Shown: in pieces, positions 26,195 through 34,683 of the stretch
Layout of the letters: every line of letters begins with the position of its first letter
How positions within the stretch are numbered: position 1 is the first letter of the stretch
Source of the DNA: CALCKU01 sp964534845
GTDB lineage: Bacteria; Pseudomonadota; Alphaproteobacteria; Caulobacterales; Maricaulaceae
Reading direction: 5' to 3'
Assembly (NCBI GenBank): GCA_964534845.1
Contig: CAZHPV010000005.1
Location: forward strand, 16,962 to 80,961
DNA length: 64,000 nt
The notes under the pieces: model-generated
Database searches by the model: none
Told to the model about the DNA's origin: nothing
Seen by the model: the letters and a program-made list of their open reading frames with translations, nothing else
Position numbers and translations under genes: made by a program

Positions 26195-26791
26195 ATGAAC
26201 GATTTTCCAAACCATAACCCGGATTTACCCCGTTGCGGCTGGGTGCCTCCAAATGATCCGCTTTATTGCGCTTATCATGATACCGAATGGGGCCGCCCGA
26301 TCAGAGAGGATAAAGCCCTGTTTTCGAAACTGATACAGGACGGGCAACAAGCAGGATTGGCGTGGATTACCATATTGCGCAAACGCGAGGACATACTGCG
26401 CGCCTATGCAGGGTTTGATCCGGATATCATCGCCCACTACACCGATAAAGACCGTGAGCGCCTTTTATCAAATGCGGGTATTATTCGCTCGAAACTAAAA
26501 ATAAATGCTGCCATTCACAACGCACAAATCTTTTTGAAAATGCGAGACGAGGACGGTATTAATTTTAGCGATCACCTCTGGAGCTTTGTCGGGGGCAATA
26601 CAATCCAAAACCAATGGAAGGCATTTAAAGACGCGCCCGTTGATAGCCCAGAATCTATCGCTATGTCTAAAGACCTTAAAAAACGCGGCTTTAAATTTGT
26701 TGGCCCTGTAATCTGTTATGCCTTTATGCAGGCCGTCGGCATGATTAATGACCACAGCATTGATTGTCATGCCTATAAAGATTGCACATAA
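26195..26791 (+). CDS. tag: DNA-3-methyladenine glycosylase I
   Basis: Tag removes 3-methyladenine from alkylated DNA. The 198-residue protein opens R-C-G-W-V and has Y-H-D-T-E-W-G, the Tag signature. The structural zinc ligands correspond to C14, H28, H187 and C191. W-I-T-I-L-R-K-R-E in the middle is typical. The start at 26195 (4 bases after the GNAT stop) is favoured over an upstream reading inside the GNAT gene. Confidence 0.95.
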   Translation: MNDFPNHNPDLPRCGWVPPNDPLYCAYHDTEWGRPIREDKALFSKLIQDGQQAGLAWITILRKREDILRAYAGFDPDIIAHYTDKDRERLLSNAGIIRSKLKINAAIHNAQIFLKMRDEDGINFSDHLWSFVGGNTIQNQWKAFKDAPVDSPESIAMSKDLKKRGFKFVGPVICYAFMQAVGMINDHSIDCHAYKDCT

Positions 26792-26854
26792 ATAGCGCTG
26801 GCCCCGGCTAAAAACACCCGCTATGATATGACTGAAACCATAAGGACATGACAC

Positions 26855-28003
26855 GTGAAAGCCGTTATCAGCTCCACAGGCTTGTGGACACCAACACAAT
26901 CCATTTCAAACGAAGAACTTGTTGAGAGCTATAATGCTTATGCCGATAAGTGGAACAGCGAAAAAGCCAAAGAAATAGAAGCAGGGGAGCTTGTCGCCCT
27001 CACCCATTCTGATGCTGGATTTATCGAAAAAGCCTCGGGTATAAAATCGCGTTATGTGATTTCCAAAGGCCCCATACTGGACCCCGAAATCATGGCCCCG
27101 CGTATTCCTGCAAGGCCTGATAGTGAACCCTCTATTCTGGCTGAAATTTCTGTCAATGCCGCACGCCAAGCCCTAGAAAATGCGGGGCGCAAGGCTGAGG
27201 ATGTTGACGCCGTGATCGTTGCGTGTTCGAATTTGCAACGCGGCTATCCTGCGATTGCCGTTGAGGTACAAGACCTGCTGGGGACTAGCGGTTTTGCCTT
27301 TGATATGAATGTGGCATGCTCAAGCGCAACATTTGGCATAGAAGCCGCGCGCGGATTAATAATGGGAGGACAAGCCCGTTCCGTACTCGTTGTAAACCCG
27401 GAAATCTGTACAGCCCACCTGAATTTCAAAGACCGTGACGCGCATTTTATTTTCGGCGATGTTGCAACGGCCACCCTGCTTGAGCGCGACGATATTGCAC
27501 CGGCTGAGCATTGGGAAGTTATCGGCGCCAAGCTTGTCACACAATTTTCAAACAATATCCGCAATAATTTCGGCTTCCTTAATCACTGCGCCCCGGAAGA
27601 TGACGGCATGGGAGGCGCGCGCGGCCAAAAAGGCCTTACAGATAAATTATTCATGCAAAATGGGCGCAGCGTTTTCAAAGAAGTCGTCCCGCTGGTGGCG
27701 GATCTAATTAATACGGAATGCGCCAATCACAATATCGACCCACACGCCTTAAAACGCATGTGGTTGCATCAGGCCAATCTCAACATGAATGTGCTTATCG
27801 CCAAAAAGGTCTTGGGCAAGGATCTCGATATTTCGCAAGCTCCAGTCGTGCTTGATGAATATGCCAATACCAGCTCGGCCGGCTCCATCATTGCTTTTCA
27901 CAAATATTCCGACGATTTCGAAAAGGGCGAGACCGGCCTGATCTGCTCCTTCGGGGCTGGCTATAGTGCGGGGGCTATATTTGTGCGCAGGGTTACCGGT
28001 TAA
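26855..28003 (+). CDS. Beta-ketoacyl-ACP synthase III-type condensing enzyme
   Basis: The 382-residue protein has the KAS III catalytic triad: C155 in N-V-A-C-S-S-A-T-F, H305 in L-H-Q-A-N-L and N338 in Y-A-N-T-S-S-A-G. The start is GTG with AAGGA upstream. It is longer than typical FabH (about 320) because of inserts around residues 25-50 and 230-270, so it belongs to the extended FabH-like class that uses medium-chain or other acyl-CoA starters. It is not in a fatty-acid operon (no plsX, fabD or acpP nearby). The true substrate is open. Confidence 0.88.
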   Translation: MKAVISSTGLWTPTQSISNEELVESYNAYADKWNSEKAKEIEAGELVALTHSDAGFIEKASGIKSRYVISKGPILDPEIMAPRIPARPDSEPSILAEISVNAARQALENAGRKAEDVDAVIVACSNLQRGYPAIAVEVQDLLGTSGFAFDMNVACSSATFGIEAARGLIMGGQARSVLVVNPEICTAHLNFKDRDAHFIFGDVATATLLERDDIAPAEHWEVIGAKLVTQFSNNIRNNFGFLNHCAPEDDGMGGARGQKGLTDKLFMQNGRSVFKEVVPLVADLINTECANHNIDPHALKRMWLHQANLNMNVLIAKKVLGKDLDISQAPVVLDEYANTSSAGSIIAFHKYSDDFEKGETGLICSFGAGYSAGAIFVRRVTG

Positions 28004-28585
28004 TTGGCGCCCCCCCCTCGTGCTTGGCAACGTATGTTATCGGGTCGCCGTCTCGACCTGCTCGACCCCTCGCCTTTTGATGTGGAAATTGAAGACATCG
28101 CCAGAGGCCTAGCGCGTGTGGCGCGCTGGAACGGTCAGACCGCTGGCGATCATGCCTTTAGCGTGGCCGAGCATAGCGTGATTGTCGAGAGTTTGTTTTC
28201 ACAGCTTTATCCAAAATCCAGCGCGGCCCAGAAACTGACATGCCTGCTCCATGACGCAGCAGAATATGTCATTGGCGATATGATAAGCCCGTTTAAAACC
28301 GCACTCGGCCTAGATTATAAAGCCTTTGAGGCGCGCCTCGAAGAAGCGATACATTTACGATTTGGACTACCGCCAACAATCCCGCCAGCGTTGAAAAAAC
28401 GGATAAAAAAATGCGATACCTATTGCGCTTGGTTTGAGGCCACACAAATTGCGGGCTTTAACGTCAAAGAGGCCAATAAGTTTTTCATTCGCCCCGCAGC
28501 GGGATTACACGTCACACTTAAACCCAATCCAGTTGCTAAGGCCGAGCAGTTATTTTTAGACCGGTTCAAGGACCTTACTGAATAA
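28004..28585 (+). CDS. HD-domain phosphohydrolase
   Basis: The 193-residue protein has the HD motif H-D-A-A-E-Y with an upstream H (G-D-H-A-F-S-V-A-E-H-S) and a downstream D, as in YfbR-like 5'-nucleotidases. The start is a TTG directly after the previous stop; the next ATG at 28034 would remove the P-R-A-W-Q segment that is part of the family's N-terminus, so I keep TTG. It is likely to dephosphorylate a nucleotide, but the substrate is not defined. The gene ends 84 bases before nadA. Confidence 0.85.
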   Translation: MAPPPRAWQRMLSGRRLDLLDPSPFDVEIEDIARGLARVARWNGQTAGDHAFSVAEHSVIVESLFSQLYPKSSAAQKLTCLLHDAAEYVIGDMISPFKTALGLDYKAFEARLEEAIHLRFGLPPTIPPALKKRIKKCDTYCAWFEATQIAGFNVKEANKFFIRPAAGLHVTLKPNPVAKAEQLFLDRFKDLTE

Positions 28586-28602
28586 ATTAAGTCTTTGCGC
28601 TG

Positions 28603-28617
28603 GTACGCGCCGCGTAC
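28603..28617 (+). promoter_or_regulatory. Palindrome upstream of nadA, possible operator
   Basis: GTACGCG-C-CGCGTAC is a perfect 15-bp inverted repeat in the 84-base gap before nadA. A TATATA hexamer (28624-28629) lies just downstream and could be the -10 box, in which case the palindrome covers the -35/spacer region. Confidence 0.4.
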
Positions 28618-28669
28618 AGACACTATATAGAGTTTGAAATTATTAAGGGCGTTGTAAACGGAGACTTTC

Positions 28670-29830
28670 ATGGGCAAAGAGCTTATCAATTGGGAAAATG
28701 GGCGTTGGATCGGGCAAACCCTAGAGGTTGAAAACGGTGTCTGCGCGGTCCCTAATGTGCCCGCCAAAGAACTTGATTACACAGACGCAGTGCGCGCGGC
28801 GACCGATCATCTTTACGCGCAGGTCGCAGACTTTATTCCGCCTTTTGAATGGCCCGCCTATGCCCCGCTTGTCCATGCGATTAACACGCTCAAAAAAGAG
28901 AAAAACGCGGTCATCCTCGCCCATAATTATATGACCCCAGATATCTTCGGACTGGTCGGGGATTATGTAGGCGATAGTTTGGGACTGGCGATTGAGGCCA
29001 CCAAAACAGACGCCGATATGATTATCCAAGGCGGCGTGCATTTCATGGCTGAGACATCAAAGATACTATGCCCGGACAAACGCGTCTTTATCCCGTCCAT
29101 GCGCGCGGGTTGCTCACTGGCCTCTTCCATTACGGGCGAAGACATAAAGCTGATTAAGCAGCGCTATCCCGGCATTCCTGTTGTGACCTATGTCAACACC
29201 TCTGCGGATGTGAAAGCCGAAAGCGATATATGCTGCACCTCCTCAAATGCGGTGGCGATTGTCGAGCATATTTGCGCCGAATGGGGCGTGGATAAAGTCA
29301 TCATGTTGCCCGATGAATTCCTTGCCAAAAATGTTGCCAAACAAACAAAAATAGATGTGATTGCTTGGCACGGGCGCTGCGAAGTCCATGCGCGTTTCTC
29401 TGCCCAAGATATTAAGGATATGCGCGAAGCCCACCCCGGCGTTGTTGTTCTGGCCCATCCCGAATGCCCGCCCGAAGTCGTCGCCGAGTCTGATTTTACC
29501 GGCTCGACAAAGGCCATGTCGGACTATGTCTCAGATAATAAACCGGAAAATGTCATCTTGCTGACCGAGTGTTCCATGTCCGATAATGTCGCGATGGAAA
29601 ACCCGGCAACAGACTTTGTGCGCCCCTGTAATCTTTGCCCGCATATGAAACGCATCACGCTTGAAAACATCTATGAATGCCTGCGCGACGAGACCAATGA
29701 AGTGCTGGTTGACGAAGCGACACGCCTTCGCGCCCATAAAGCCGTCATGGATATGATAAACGTCAAATTCGACGCCGCAAAAGGGCATTTCAATCCGAAC
29801 CTACCTGAGGTTGATGTGAAGGTGATTTAA
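28670..29830 (+). CDS. nadA: Quinolinate synthase A
   Basis: NadA condenses iminoaspartate with dihydroxyacetone phosphate to quinolinate using a 4Fe-4S cluster. The 386-residue protein shows A-H-N-Y-M near the dihydroxyacetone-phosphate site, M-A-E-T-S-K-I-L, and cluster Cys candidates C148 (A-G-C-S-L), C266 (H-P-E-C-P-P-E-V) and C320/C323 (C-N-L-C-P-H-M-K-R-I). GGAG lies before the ATG. NadB, which supplies iminoaspartate, is the next gene; nadC is not in the window. Confidence 0.96.
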   Translation: MGKELINWENGRWIGQTLEVENGVCAVPNVPAKELDYTDAVRAATDHLYAQVADFIPPFEWPAYAPLVHAINTLKKEKNAVILAHNYMTPDIFGLVGDYVGDSLGLAIEATKTDADMIIQGGVHFMAETSKILCPDKRVFIPSMRAGCSLASSITGEDIKLIKQRYPGIPVVTYVNTSADVKAESDICCTSSNAVAIVEHICAEWGVDKVIMLPDEFLAKNVAKQTKIDVIAWHGRCEVHARFSAQDIKDMREAHPGVVVLAHPECPPEVVAESDFTGSTKAMSDYVSDNKPENVILLTECSMSDNVAMENPATDFVRPCNLCPHMKRITLENIYECLRDETNEVLVDEATRLRAHKAVMDMINVKFDAAKGHFNPNLPEVDVKVI

Positions 29831-29932
29831 GGTTTTACGAAATTCTATCGATATGTAATTCCGCTTAATACTCGCCTTCGTAACTTGTAGGTCTCACCCT
29901 TCAAAAAACCCTAAAACAAGGGCGGGTTTGGT

Positions 29933-29961
29933 TTGCAAATCATGAACGACCACCGTAAAAT
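29933..29961 (+). promoter_or_regulatory. Sigma-70-type promoter for nadB
   Basis: TTGCAA and TAAAAT are separated by exactly 17 bases, 109 bases before the nadB start codon. An inverted repeat begins four bases after the -10 box. Confidence 0.55.
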
Positions 29962-29964
29962 AAT

Positions 29965-29996
29965 TGTAGTTCAAAAATGCTACTCGTTTAACTACA
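29965..29996 (+). promoter_or_regulatory. Inverted repeat over the nadB transcription start, possible operator
   Basis: TGTAGTT (29965-29971) and AACTACA (29990-29996) form 7-bp arms separated by 18 bases. Given the promoter above, transcription would start inside the repeat, a typical site for a repressor. NAD genes are often repressed by NadR, NiaR or NrtR-type regulators; which one acts here is unknown. Confidence 0.4.
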
Positions 29997-30069
29997 TTCA
30001 ATAAATATAGATTTACGTAACATCTTTGAGCGCGTAATAGACAATAGTGCAAAAAACTTACACGTTATA

Positions 30070-31596
30070 ATGCCTCAGGGATCACTTGAAAAAAAACGCC
30101 TCCCCGCGGGAGCCGTCCTGATTGTCGGGGCGGGTCTGGCCGGTCTGTATACGGCATTGAAACTGGCGCCTAGGCCTGTTTTTATCCTGACGTCACGCCG
30201 ATCTAAAACCGGTTCTGCGAGTGCTTGGGCGCAAGGCGGGATTGCCGCAGCTTTATCTGCTGATGATACGGCAGAGTCCCATGCCAAAGATACCATCGCG
30301 GCGGGGGACGGATTAGTTGATCCCGAGATTGCTCGTATTCTTGCCACAGAAGGGCCAGACCGCGTTCGTGATTTAGACGCGCTTGGCGTGCCGTTTGACC
30401 GCCGAGACAATGGCGAACTTTACCTCTCATTAGAGGCCGCCCATTCCATGCCGCGTGTGGCCCGGGTCAAAGGCGACACAGCCGGCGCTGAAATCATCAA
30501 AGTCATGGTCAAACGCGCCCAAGAGGCAGAGCATGTCACGGGCCTGATTGGATGGCGCGCGGAAAGCCTGTTGACCGATGGTCATGGCGGCGTTGCTGGG
30601 GCACTCGCCCGAAATGATGAAGGCGCGCTGCTGGGTATTGAAGCCGATATAACCGTCATGGCGACCGGCGGCATAGGCGGCCTGTTTGCGGTAACGACCA
30701 ATCCGCGCACGGCACGCGGCGACGCGCTCGGCATGGCCGCTGTGGTGGGCGCAAAAATGCGCGATATGGAATTTGTGCAATTCCATCCTACTGCAATAAA
30801 TATAGGCCGCGATCCGGCCCCGCTTGCAACGGAAGCCTTGCGCGGAGACGGGGCCATTTTGGTTAATCCGGCGGGCAAACGCTTTATGCCACATTACCAT
30901 AAAGACGGAGAGCTGGCCCCGCGCGATGATGTCGCCCGCGCAATATTTGCGGAACTCCAAGCCGGACGCCAACCCTTCCTGGATTGCCGAGAGGCGGTGG
31001 GGGCACATTTTGACACGCAATTTCCAACCGTATTTGAAAGCTGTATGAGCGCGGGTATTGATCCGCGTCGCCAGCCCATTCCGGTTGCGCCTGCCGTGCA
31101 TTATCATATGGGCGGGCTGGCAACAGACGCATGGGGACAAACCTCCCTGCCCGGGCTTTACGCAGTCGGAGAATGTTCCGCGACAGGTCTGCACGGAGCC
31201 AATCGTCTGGCCAGTAATTCCTTGCTTGAGGCGACCGTATTTGGCGGGCGGGCGGCGCAGCATATTCTGGATACCCAAAATGTACCGCGCAAAACCGATT
31301 CTATTCGCGAGCAACCCTGGCTTTCAATGAACCCCGACGTGACGCAAAAGCTCCGCAATGCCATGACGGCGCAATGCGGCGTACGGCGAAATACAAAAGG
31401 CTTAAACCAGCTTATTGGGCTTATTGAGGGCCTCATTGATGAGGTAGGACGCGCCAATCCATTAATTGCGGCTCGCATGATTGCCAGCGCCGCTCTTGCG
31501 CGCGAGGAAAGTCGCGGTGGACATTTCAGAGAAGATTTCCCCAAACAGTCCCGTAAGGCACGTTCCTCTTACCTAACCTATGATATGCTGGATTAA
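30070..31596 (+). CDS. nadB: L-aspartate oxidase
   Basis: NadB oxidises L-aspartate to iminoaspartate with FAD. The 508-residue protein opens with the FAD motif L-I-V-G-A-G-L-A-G-L-Y-T-A and contains S-A-W-A-Q-G-G-I-A-A-A, G-L-H-G-A-N-R-L-A-S-N-S-L-L-E-A and H-Y-H-M-G-G, all standard for the succinate dehydrogenase/aspartate oxidase flavoprotein family. The S-N-S-L-L-E glutamine/serine region favours aspartate oxidase over fumarate reductase. A 239-base gap with its own promoter separates it from nadA. It ends 3 bases from convergent mmsB. Confidence 0.96.
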   Translation: MPQGSLEKKRLPAGAVLIVGAGLAGLYTALKLAPRPVFILTSRRSKTGSASAWAQGGIAAALSADDTAESHAKDTIAAGDGLVDPEIARILATEGPDRVRDLDALGVPFDRRDNGELYLSLEAAHSMPRVARVKGDTAGAEIIKVMVKRAQEAEHVTGLIGWRAESLLTDGHGGVAGALARNDEGALLGIEADITVMATGGIGGLFAVTTNPRTARGDALGMAAVVGAKMRDMEFVQFHPTAINIGRDPAPLATEALRGDGAILVNPAGKRFMPHYHKDGELAPRDDVARAIFAELQAGRQPFLDCREAVGAHFDTQFPTVFESCMSAGIDPRRQPIPVAPAVHYHMGGLATDAWGQTSLPGLYAVGECSATGLHGANRLASNSLLEATVFGGRAAQHILDTQNVPRKTDSIREQPWLSMNPDVTQKLRNAMTAQCGVRRNTKGLNQLIGLIEGLIDEVGRANPLIAARMIASAALAREESRGGHFREDFPKQSRKARSSYLTYDMLD

Positions 31597-31599
31597 TCC

Positions 31600-32490
31600 C
31601 TAGAGACTACCATTCACCAGTTTCATAATGCCGGAAAAATCCAGCCCGTCCTTGCCAGCCGCTTCCATCAACGAATAGAGAGCTTCTGATTGCGTCCCCA
31701 AAGGCGTAGCCGCGCGCGCAGATGTGGCCGCGTCTTGGGCGAGCCGTAAATCCTTTAGCATCATGGCGGCTGAAAATCCGGGCTGATAGTCCCGATTAGA
31801 CGGCGCACTTTCTACAGGTCCGGGTGCAGGACAATAGCTTGTCATAGACCAGTTCTGACCGCTGGCAGTCGAGGAAATGTCGTAAAATGTCTGCGCGTCA
31901 AGGCCGAGCTTTTCAGCCAGATTAAACGCCTCACATGTGCCGATCATATGAATACCAAGCAACATATTATTACAAATCTTAGCCACTTGGCCGTTCCCTG
32001 CATCGCCTGCATGGAACACATTTTTACCCATTATATCCAGATAAGGTTTGGCGCGGTTATAGGCTGCCGCCTTGCCCCCGCACATAAAGGTAAGCGTACC
32101 CGCGGCCGCCCCGCCAACCCCGCCGGAAACAGGCGCATCTATCATCTCAAAACCTTTATGCTCCGCACTGGCAATCACCTCGCGGGCAGAAGCCACATCA
32201 ATGGTAGAACAGTCAATCATCAGCGTGCCTTTTTTGGTATAGTTGAACACACCGTCCTCGCCGCCGTAGACCAGTTTGACATGCGCGCCAGCCGGCAACA
32301 TGGTCACCACGACATCAGCTGTTTCCACGGCGTCTTTAGCGTTTTTGGCCGCAATACATCCGGCTTTTTCGGCGCGGGCGACAGCCTCTTTGGAAATATC
32401 GAGAGCCCGTACCTCATGGCCAGCCTTTGCTAAATTGGTCGCCATGCCAATACCCATATTACCAAGGCCTATAAATGCAATCTGCGTCAC
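31600..32490 (-). CDS. mmsB: 3-hydroxyisobutyrate dehydrogenase
   Basis: MmsB oxidises 3-hydroxyisobutyrate to methylmalonate semialdehyde with NAD+. The 296-residue protein starts I-A-F-I-G-L-G-N-M-G-I-G-M-A, the cofactor motif of the beta-hydroxyacid dehydrogenases. It then has D-A-P-V-S-G-G-V-G-G-A-A and the catalytic Lys in G-N-G-Q-V-A-K-I-C-N-N. A 4-base overlap joins it to the hydrolase gene upstream. The operon context fixes the hydroxyisobutyrate assignment. Confidence 0.95.
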   Translation of the reverse strand: MTQIAFIGLGNMGIGMATNLAKAGHEVRALDISKEAVARAEKAGCIAAKNAKDAVETADVVVTMLPAGAHVKLVYGGEDGVFNYTKKGTLMIDCSTIDVASAREVIASAEHKGFEMIDAPVSGGVGGAAAGTLTFMCGGKAAAYNRAKPYLDIMGKNVFHAGDAGNGQVAKICNNMLLGIHMIGTCEAFNLAEKLGLDAQTFYDISSTASGQNWSMTSYCPAPGPVESAPSNRDYQPGFSAAMMLKDLRLAQDAATSARAATPLGTQSEALYSLMEAAGKDGLDFSGIMKLVNGSL

Positions 32491-33539
32491 GATAAAAACT
32501 CCTGCGGTGGGGTGGCGGTTTTTCTAAATACGCGTTTGACTTGGCTGTCTGTCACATGGGCGACATCCTTATGCGACCATTTCGGATTACGGTCCTTGTC
32601 AATGAGTTGTGCGCGTATGCCTTCGTAAAAATCCTGCGTGCGTAAAAAGCCAAGCGAAATATCCAGCTCCGCCGTCATCGCTTCTTTGAAATTCAGCTTA
32701 GCCCCACGTCTAATCGCTTCAAATGTAACGGCCATTGCGAGCGGGCTTTTACGGCGGATATTTCCGGCCTGCTTTGTCGCCCATTCACTGCCGTCCTTAT
32801 CCAGCGCCCGTAAAATCGCCGGAACCGTGGCGGCCCCGAAAGCCTCAACAGCTGCGGGAATAGGATCAGCCATGGGCGGGGGTTTGACAAAATCCATCAT
32901 GACATTGGCGACCGCCGCATCAGACCCGTCCAGCTTGGCTTTGCCTAAGGCTTTGATAAGCGCGCCGTGCTCCCCGCTTGGAACATACGCATTTGCGACA
33001 CCCACCATGCACGTCTGTCCCGCGTCAAGGCGGGCACCGGTCAAGCCAAGCCACTGGCCGATATCCATGCCTAATCTTGGTAGAAAATAGGTCCCGCCTA
33101 CGTCAGGGAAATACCCAATCCCCGTTTCCGGCATGGCAAAAACTGTATCATCACCCGCAACGCGCAAGCGTCCATGCACAGATAACCCTACGCCGCCGCC
33201 CATGACAAAACCATCAATCAACGTAATATAGGGTTTGGAGTAGCGGTGGATCAGCTCATTTAGGGCATATTCAATCCGCCAGAAATTTTCGGCCCGCTTA
33301 TCGCCAGCCTTGCCGCTATCATGGAGTAAGATAACGTCTCCGCCAGCGCAAAAAGCGCGTTCTCCCGCCCCGTCAATTATAACCGCGCCGATATTCGGAT
33401 CGCGTTCCCAAGCCCGTAAGAGCCGCGTAATATCCTTGCACATGGCGAGGGTTAACGCATTGAGCGCTTTGGGTCTGTTGAGGGTTATATGGCCGAGATT
33501 GCCAATCACCCGGGATTTGATTTCTGTGGTCATAATCAC
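32487..33539 (-). CDS. 3-hydroxyisobutyryl-CoA hydrolase (enoyl-CoA hydratase/isomerase fold)
   Basis: This 350-residue crotonase-fold protein releases 3-hydroxyisobutyrate from its CoA ester in valine breakdown. It shows H-I-T-L-N-R-P-K-A-L-N-A-L, A-F-C-A-G-G-D-V, G-F-V-M-G-G-G-V-G-L-S and the P-E-T-G-I-G-Y-F-P-D-V-G-G glutamate/aspartate site. Length beyond 330 and the C-terminal E-G-I-R-A-Q-L-I-D-K-D-R-N-P-K-W segment separate it from plain enoyl-CoA hydratases. The first ATG at 33539 overlaps the dehydrogenase stop by 4 bases; the M-T-T-E methionine two codons on is also possible. Confidence 0.92.
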   Translation of the reverse strand: MIMTTEIKSRVIGNLGHITLNRPKALNALTLAMCKDITRLLRAWERDPNIGAVIIDGAGERAFCAGGDVILLHDSGKAGDKRAENFWRIEYALNELIHRYSKPYITLIDGFVMGGGVGLSVHGRLRVAGDDTVFAMPETGIGYFPDVGGTYFLPRLGMDIGQWLGLTGARLDAGQTCMVGVANAYVPSGEHGALIKALGKAKLDGSDAAVANVMMDFVKPPPMADPIPAAVEAFGAATVPAILRALDKDGSEWATKQAGNIRRKSPLAMAVTFEAIRRGAKLNFKEAMTAELDISLGFLRTQDFYEGIRAQLIDKDRNPKWSHKDVAHVTDSQVKRVFRKTATPPQEFLS

Positions 33540-34675
33540 TGCCTCAATAAGCTGCGCGAGATAATCACGCGCATGATCTGGTTGGTACCCTCAAGAATTT
33601 GGTGCACGCGCAGATCGCGCACGATTTGCTCGATTTCATATTCTGATAAATAACCGTACCCGCCGTGTAGCTGCAATGCATCATTGGCGATCTTGGAGCA
33701 CATATCAGTCGTAAACCGTTTGGCCATGGCACACATCGCGCCTGCATTGGGCTGGCCGTTATCGAGCATATTTGCGGCGCGGTAAATCATCAGCCGTGCG
33801 GCTTCGAGCTCTGTTGCCATGTCGGCAAGCATGAATTGCGTGTTCTGAAAATCTGCAATGGCCTTGCCAAATTGCGTGCGCTCTTTGGTATAAGCTAAAG
33901 ATGCCTCTAAGGCTTTAGTCGCCCCGCCCAGCGAACACGCGCCGATATTAATACGTCCGCCGTCAAGACCGCTCATGGCAAATTTAAAGCCGTCTCCTTC
34001 CGCCCCGACACGGTTCTCGGCTGGGATACGGCAATCTTCCATAATCACTTGCGCGGTCGGTTGGGCGTTCCAACCCATTTTCTTTTCATTCGTGCCGAAA
34101 CTCAGTCCGGGTGCGTCTTTCTCAACAACAAAGGTCGAGACGCCTTTAGCCCCGTCATCACTTGTCCGCGCCATAACGACATAAATATCCGACCAACCCG
34201 CGCCTGAGATAAACGTCTTGGTTCCGTTGAGCACATAATCGTCGCCGTCGCGCACCGCCTTCGTCGTGAGCGAAGCGGCATCAGAGCCTGCACCGGGTTC
34301 TGTGAGGCAATAGCTGGCGATAAGTTCACCCGCGGTTAAGCGCGGTACGAATTTTTCGCGCACCACATCATCGCCGTAACGATCAATCATCCATGTCGAC
34401 ATATTATGGATCGTCATCATGGCCGTATGAGACACATCCCCCGCTGCGAGTTGCTCGAACACCAGCGCACTATCTAGGCGGGACAAAGCCGTACCGCCAT
34501 GTTCCGCGCCTGTATAAATGCCTAGAAAGCCCAGCTCTGCGGCCTTAGAAAAAACCTCTCTGTCCAGAACCTTCTCCTCATCCCAGCGCGCGCTATGCGG
34601 GGCCAGCTCGCTCGCCGCGAAATTCCGTGCCATATCCTGGATAAGGGTCTGTTCTTCTGAGAGGGTGAAGTTCAT
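33536..34675 (-). CDS. Acyl-CoA dehydrogenase, probably isobutyryl-CoA dehydrogenase
   Basis: The 379-residue flavoprotein has the acyl-CoA dehydrogenase signatures C-L-T-E-P-G-A-G-S-D-A-A and Q-L-H-G-G-Y-G-Y-L-S-E-Y, plus Q-I-L-E-G-T-N-Q-I-M-R at the end. Flanked by mmsA, HIBYL-CoA hydrolase and mmsB, it most likely oxidises isobutyryl-CoA to methacrylyl-CoA, passing electrons to ETF. Other short or branched acyl-CoAs cannot be excluded. An unrelated AT-rich gene sits directly upstream, 8 bases away. Confidence 0.93.
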   Translation of the reverse strand: MNFTLSEEQTLIQDMARNFAASELAPHSARWDEEKVLDREVFSKAAELGFLGIYTGAEHGGTALSRLDSALVFEQLAAGDVSHTAMMTIHNMSTWMIDRYGDDVVREKFVPRLTAGELIASYCLTEPGAGSDAASLTTKAVRDGDDYVLNGTKTFISGAGWSDIYVVMARTSDDGAKGVSTFVVEKDAPGLSFGTNEKKMGWNAQPTAQVIMEDCRIPAENRVGAEGDGFKFAMSGLDGGRINIGACSLGGATKALEASLAYTKERTQFGKAIADFQNTQFMLADMATELEAARLMIYRAANMLDNGQPNAGAMCAMAKRFTTDMCSKIANDALQLHGGYGYLSEYEIEQIVRDLRVHQILEGTNQIMRVIISRSLLRQ

Positions 34676-34683
34676 AACGAATT

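Noticed and set aside
30430..31314. 294-codon open frame on the minus strand inside nadB
   Set aside because: nadB shows all catalytic motifs in the plus frame; the minus frame is rich in Arg, Cys and His as usual for shadow frames.
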